Source: Lachnospiraceae bacterium
GTDB taxonomy: Bacteria > Bacillota > Clostridia > Lachnospirales > Lachnospiraceae
Length of the DNA: 7,539 bases
Direction of reading: 5' to 3'
NCBI GenBank assembly: GCA_003453515.1
Contig: DMLD01000034.1
Coordinates: 1 to 7,539 of the forward strand
Position 1 is the stretch's first letter. Each line of letters begins with the position of its first letter. This document shows positions 4,510-7,539 of this stretch, piece by piece. The notes beneath the pieces are model-generated. The model saw only the letters and a program-made list of their open reading frames with translations, was not told the origin of the DNA and ran no database searches. A program made the position numbers and the translations under genes.

Positions 4510-7500
4510 ATGGGAAAAAGGATTTTCAAACGGCTAGTCGTTGTCTTAGCAGTGTTGTGTCTGACACTGCCTTCTGTTTATGTGTCTGATCCGGGTATCA
4601 GCGAGGCAAAGAAGTCTTCCGGCAAGAAGTCCGGCAATAAAAACAAATCCAAGAATAAGAAAATAAAAACAAAAAAGGTAAGGATCCCCAAGAGCAAGGG
4701 TAAGCTCTCCAAGGACGGATACAGGCTTACGATCGATGGTGTGACCTACCCGGTGGGTGCCATAAAGCGGACAAAGTATAAAAATATCGGCACCGTGAAA
4801 AAGGCAAAGTCCATGATCGGAGCCAGGGTCAAGGTAAAGCCGGGACTTAAAAAGGCTTCGCACGATCTGTCCAAGATAGATATGACAACGAATGCCGGTA
4901 TTTATGACAGTGTGCTGGCAAACGGAAGAACGACCTATGGTTATAATAAGCTCGATTCCGAAGGGAAAAAGCTGTATGATGATATGTATACCGCTGCGAC
5001 CAACTTTGCAAGAAGCGGAGTTGATTATGAAAACTATGATAACAAAAAAACACTTAATGAAGGTCAATATTATTCCATCGGTACAGTGAAGGTAAATGCA
5101 AATTCCTCCGGCAGCATCACCAGGGAGAAGATGTACCAGGTGTGGACAACCTTTGAGATGGATAATCCCCAGTTTTACTGGCTTGATAAGCTGGTAGGAG
5201 TGTTGAGCGCAAGCTATATGGTCAATAATACACCCGCAGAGATCTATATTCTGTGCAACAAGAATTATCTCACGGATGCGTCCCGTGATGAAGTGGAGTC
5301 CCATATCGTATCTGTCATGAAAAATGTGTTTGACCCCGCCGTGAATTCCGCAGCTACAACATATGACAAGGTCAAGGCCATCCATGATGCCATAGTGGAC
5401 AGGGTCGATTACAGCTATCTGGCAGACGGATCAACGCCGTCCAATACTCTTGAAGCTCACAGCATTATCGGTTTTTTCAGGGATGATATAAAGAAGGTGG
5501 TTTGTGAGGGGTACTCTGAGGTCTTTGAGTTTGTGACTGATTTCTACGGTATTCCATCCGTGTATGTCACGGGCTATTGTAAGAGCGAAGGAAATAACAA
5601 ATTCAGCGGAGGACACGCGTGGAACATGGTGTCCCTGGATGGTGGCAGTTCATATCACTATCTGGATATAACATGGGATGATAACAACAGCAAAAAAACC
5701 CAATTCGGACCAAGCAGATATATATGGTATCTGATCGGTGAGACGGCATTTACGACCGAGCACTTTGCAGGGGTAAGTAAATATACAAATAAAACCATAA
5801 TTGAGGATAATCTCGGGTGGATATATTCCCTGCCCTCATCCATAGGAAATGCCGCTGTGGGCAGCTCAGAAGATAAATCATATTATAAAACATACGGGGC
5901 TTATTTTACAAATGAGAGCAATAAGACCATAGAAGCCACATGGAACAATCTGAACACATATCTGTCAAAGGCTCCCAAGGGAGAGTGGCTACAGATATTG
6001 TTCGATTCATATGGCTCTCAGGATGATGCAATAAGCAAGGTGGTCGGCTTGCTTGGAAAGCAGTCATATTCACTGGTATCGGCTTCACATCTTGGCAGCT
6101 ATCATGCGCTTTACAGCTTCAAAAGACCGGTCACGGATATTTCTCTTAAGTCCTCGTATAAGACGGAGTATGTGCTGCCTTATAGCCCGCAAGATCCGAA
6201 AGCAGCTGATTTTGGTGTCAGCTACAGCGATGGATACCCGGCAAATAACGCGGATATAATTCCCGAGATCACATGGTATACCGGTGATAAAACAGGAGAT
6301 AAGATACTGACAAACGCGGAAAAGCTTCAGACTAAGCCGGTGGCTGCGGGTACATACACCATGGTGGCTGTTCTTAAGCTAAAGGCAAACAGCTATTATG
6401 CTGAGCCTTACTGCTATTTGAGTGCGGGCGAGGTGCGACAGAGGATAACCATTACAAACGGAAATAATCCGATAAAGCAGCTGTCCCTGACAAAGGGAGC
6501 AACCGAGGTGATATACGGCTCGGCAGGCTCTGCTATGAGTGTTTTAGTCACGGCTGATGAGGGGACGGATATCAAGTATCAGTGGTATGCGGTTGACCAA
6601 TCAGGAGCAAAAACAGCTATTGAGGGAGCGAGCAAAAGCTCATACACACCCTCGACCATGTCAGATGTCGGCGAATATACATATATGTGTGTCGTAAGCG
6701 CGACGAAGAACGGAGAGACCTTCACCGGGGATACGGAAACTGTAAGCGTCAAGATCACACCGAGAGAGCTGACAGGATATGATCTGGAATTTTATAATGA
6801 CGAGGCTGCTTTTACAAAGGTGTATGACGGAACCCAAAGCTGCACCGGTGTGAAGGTCAGGCTCAAAAACACTGTTTTTTCAGATAAATCACAGCCTGAT
6901 ATACCGGGGCTTGCGACCTATAACAGTGCCGATGCGGGAAATGATAAGACGATCAAATTTGTTCCCACTCCTATAACAGCAGGGAACTACCGTATAAGTA
7001 ACGATAAGACCCTGACACATACCGGTGTCATAACCAAGAAGGAAAACACCGATGCTCCGCCTGCTCCGGTGGCGGCAACTGTCGGCACGACATCCATCAC
7101 GCTCAAAGCTGTCGAGGGCTGTGAATACAAGATAAAATCAGGCGAGAGTGACAGTGGTGAAATTGAAACGGGTTGGCAGGATAAAGTGGAGTTTATCGGT
7201 CTTTTACCAAATACGGAATACACGTTTTATCAGAGATTCAAGGAGACTGAGAATTCAACCAAGTCTAAGGCTGCATCGGCAGTTATAAGTACGGCAAGGG
7301 AGAGTATATCCAAGGCGACAGTCACACTTGATCAGACCTCCTACGTATACACGGGTTCACAGATAACACCGAAGGTCACTGTCAAGATGGGAGATGTCGT
7401 CATACCCGAATCCGAGTACTCGGTAAGCTATGACGAGAATAAAAATGCAGGAACGGGTGAGGGCAAGGTAATTGTAATGGCAAATGCCGACGGAACGTAT

Positions 7501-7539
7501 GAGGGCTCTACGGGAGTCAGCTTTGATATAGTTCCGTTT
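4510..7539 (+). CDS. Large secreted transglutaminase-like protein with Ig/YDG/Fn3-like repeats (3' end outside window)
   Basis: The frame is open to the window edge, giving 1010 residues and no stop. A signal peptide (MGKRIFKRLVVVLAVLCL..., possible cleavage after A33 in ISEA) is followed by a Lys/Ser/Asn-rich linker (34-65). A region with Y-x-WL-type features (about 150-280) precedes a transglutaminase-like core (about 283-418). The core has the triad C332 in VVCEGYSE, H369 in GGHAWN and D386 in YLDITWDD. A further region (about 437-538) is unassigned. Extracellular beta modules follow: one at about 539-650; an Ig-like one at 653-751 with W692 and C727; a YDG-type one with KVYDGT at 770-775; an Fn3-like one at about 849-928; and one from 934 with Y-x-Y-TGSQITPKVTVK, common in Lachnospiraceae surface proteins. 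Such cores either crosslink or cleave peptides, and the substrate is unknown. AGGGAGG (4494-4500) selects the ATG at 4510 over the one at 4501. Cell-wall anchoring cannot be judged. Confidence 0.9.
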   Translation, partial: MGKRIFKRLVVVLAVLCLTLPSVYVSDPGISEAKKSSGKKSGNKNKSKNKKIKTKKVRIPKSKGKLSKDGYRLTIDGVTYPVGAIKRTKYKNIGTVKKAKSMIGARVKVKPGLKKASHDLSKIDMTTNAGIYDSVLANGRTTYGYNKLDSEGKKLYDDMYTAATNFARSGVDYENYDNKKTLNEGQYYSIGTVKVNANSSGSITREKMYQVWTTFEMDNPQFYWLDKLVGVLSASYMVNNTPAEIYILCNKNYLTDASRDEVESHIVSVMKNVFDPAVNSAATTYDKVKAIHDAIVDRVDYSYLADGSTPSNTLEAHSIIGFFRDDIKKVVCEGYSEVFEFVTDFYGIPSVYVTGYCKSEGNNKFSGGHAWNMVSLDGGSSYHYLDITWDDNNSKKTQFGPSRYIWYLIGETAFTTEHFAGVSKYTNKTIIEDNLGWIYSLPSSIGNAAVGSSEDKSYYKTYGAYFTNESNKTIEATWNNLNTYLSKAPKGEWLQILFDSYGSQDDAISKVVGLLGKQSYSLVSASHLGSYHALYSFKRPVTDISLKSSYKTEYVLPYSPQDPKAADFGVSYSDGYPANNADIIPEITWYTGDKTGDKILTNAEKLQTKPVAAGTYTMVAVLKLKANSYYAEPYCYLSAGEVRQRITITNGNNPIKQLSLTKGATEVIYGSAGSAMSVLVTADEGTDIKYQWYAVDQSGAKTAIEGASKSSYTPSTMSDVGEYTYMCVVSATKNGETFTGDTETVSVKITPRELTGYDLEFYNDEAAFTKVYDGTQSCTGVKVRLKNTVFSDKSQPDIPGLATYNSADAGNDKTIKFVPTPITAGNYRISNDKTLTHTGVITKKENTDAPPAPVAATVGTTSITLKAVEGCEYKIKSGESDSGEIETGWQDKVEFIGLLPNTEYTFYQRFKETENSTKSKAASAVISTARESISKATVTLDQTSYVYTGSQITPKVTVKMGDVVIPESEYSVSYDENKNAGTGEGKVIVMANADGTYEGSTGVSFDIVPF

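Noticed and set aside
4546..5385. 279-codon open frame on the minus strand
   Set aside because: It lies fully antisense to the transglutaminase-like gene, its translation is a Cys/His/Ile-rich mix with no recognisable domain, and the sense frame has a signal peptide and catalytic motifs.

Overview
The window looks like a chromosomal segment of a Gram-positive anaerobe of the Lachnospiraceae type (Butyrivibrio/Roseburia-like). That placement is inference from protein style: a MurE tail of the form common in that family, a REC-GGDEF-EAL regulator, a lipoprotein with a classical lipobox, and a long exported transglutaminase-like protein with Ig-like repeats. Strong AGGAGG-type ribosome binding sites and near-consensus sigma-A promoters fit a Firmicute. 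No tRNA, rRNA, CRISPR array, insertion sequence or integrase is visible.

Left part (1-2754, plus strand): an operon-like run. It holds the 3' end of murE (peptidoglycan precursor synthesis), then a REC-GGDEF-EAL protein whose start overlaps the murE stop by 4 bases (ATGA), a free-standing Hpt phosphotransfer protein, and a 74-residue Lar-like zinc-ribbon protein 6 bases further on. The EAL domain keeps all the expected catalytic residues while the GGDEF motif is destroyed, so the regulator reads as a phosphorylation-controlled c-di-GMP phosphodiesterase. The adjacent Hpt protein would be a natural phosphoryl donor or acceptor, but no histidine kinase is present in the window.

Middle (2743-3738, minus strand): a YihY/BrkB-family polytopic membrane protein. 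Its stop overlaps the end of the Lar-like gene, so the two transcripts converge. A strong plus-strand terminator-like hairpin lies inside its coding sequence at 3037-3063, about 280-310 bases beyond the end of the plus-strand operon.

Divergent control region (3739-3955): a minus-strand promoter for the BrkB-family gene and a perfect-consensus plus-strand promoter (TTGACA-N17-TATAAT) for a small lipoprotein stand back to back, with a dyad between them. The lipoprotein gene ends at 4318 and is followed by a clear intrinsic terminator (4378-4418).

Right part (4420-7539): a third promoter drives a large secreted protein that runs off the right edge. It has a signal peptide, a Lys-rich linker, a transglutaminase-like Cys-His-Asp core, and a series of Ig/YDG/Fn3-like extracellular modules. 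A 13-base sequence, AATGCCGCCGGCA, containing an 11-base palindrome, occurs just downstream of the -10 boxes of both this gene and the BrkB-family gene. This suggests a shared operator linking two envelope genes. Overall the theme is the cell envelope and its signalling: wall precursor synthesis, c-di-GMP turnover, a membrane protein, a lipoprotein and an exported transglutaminase-like protein.
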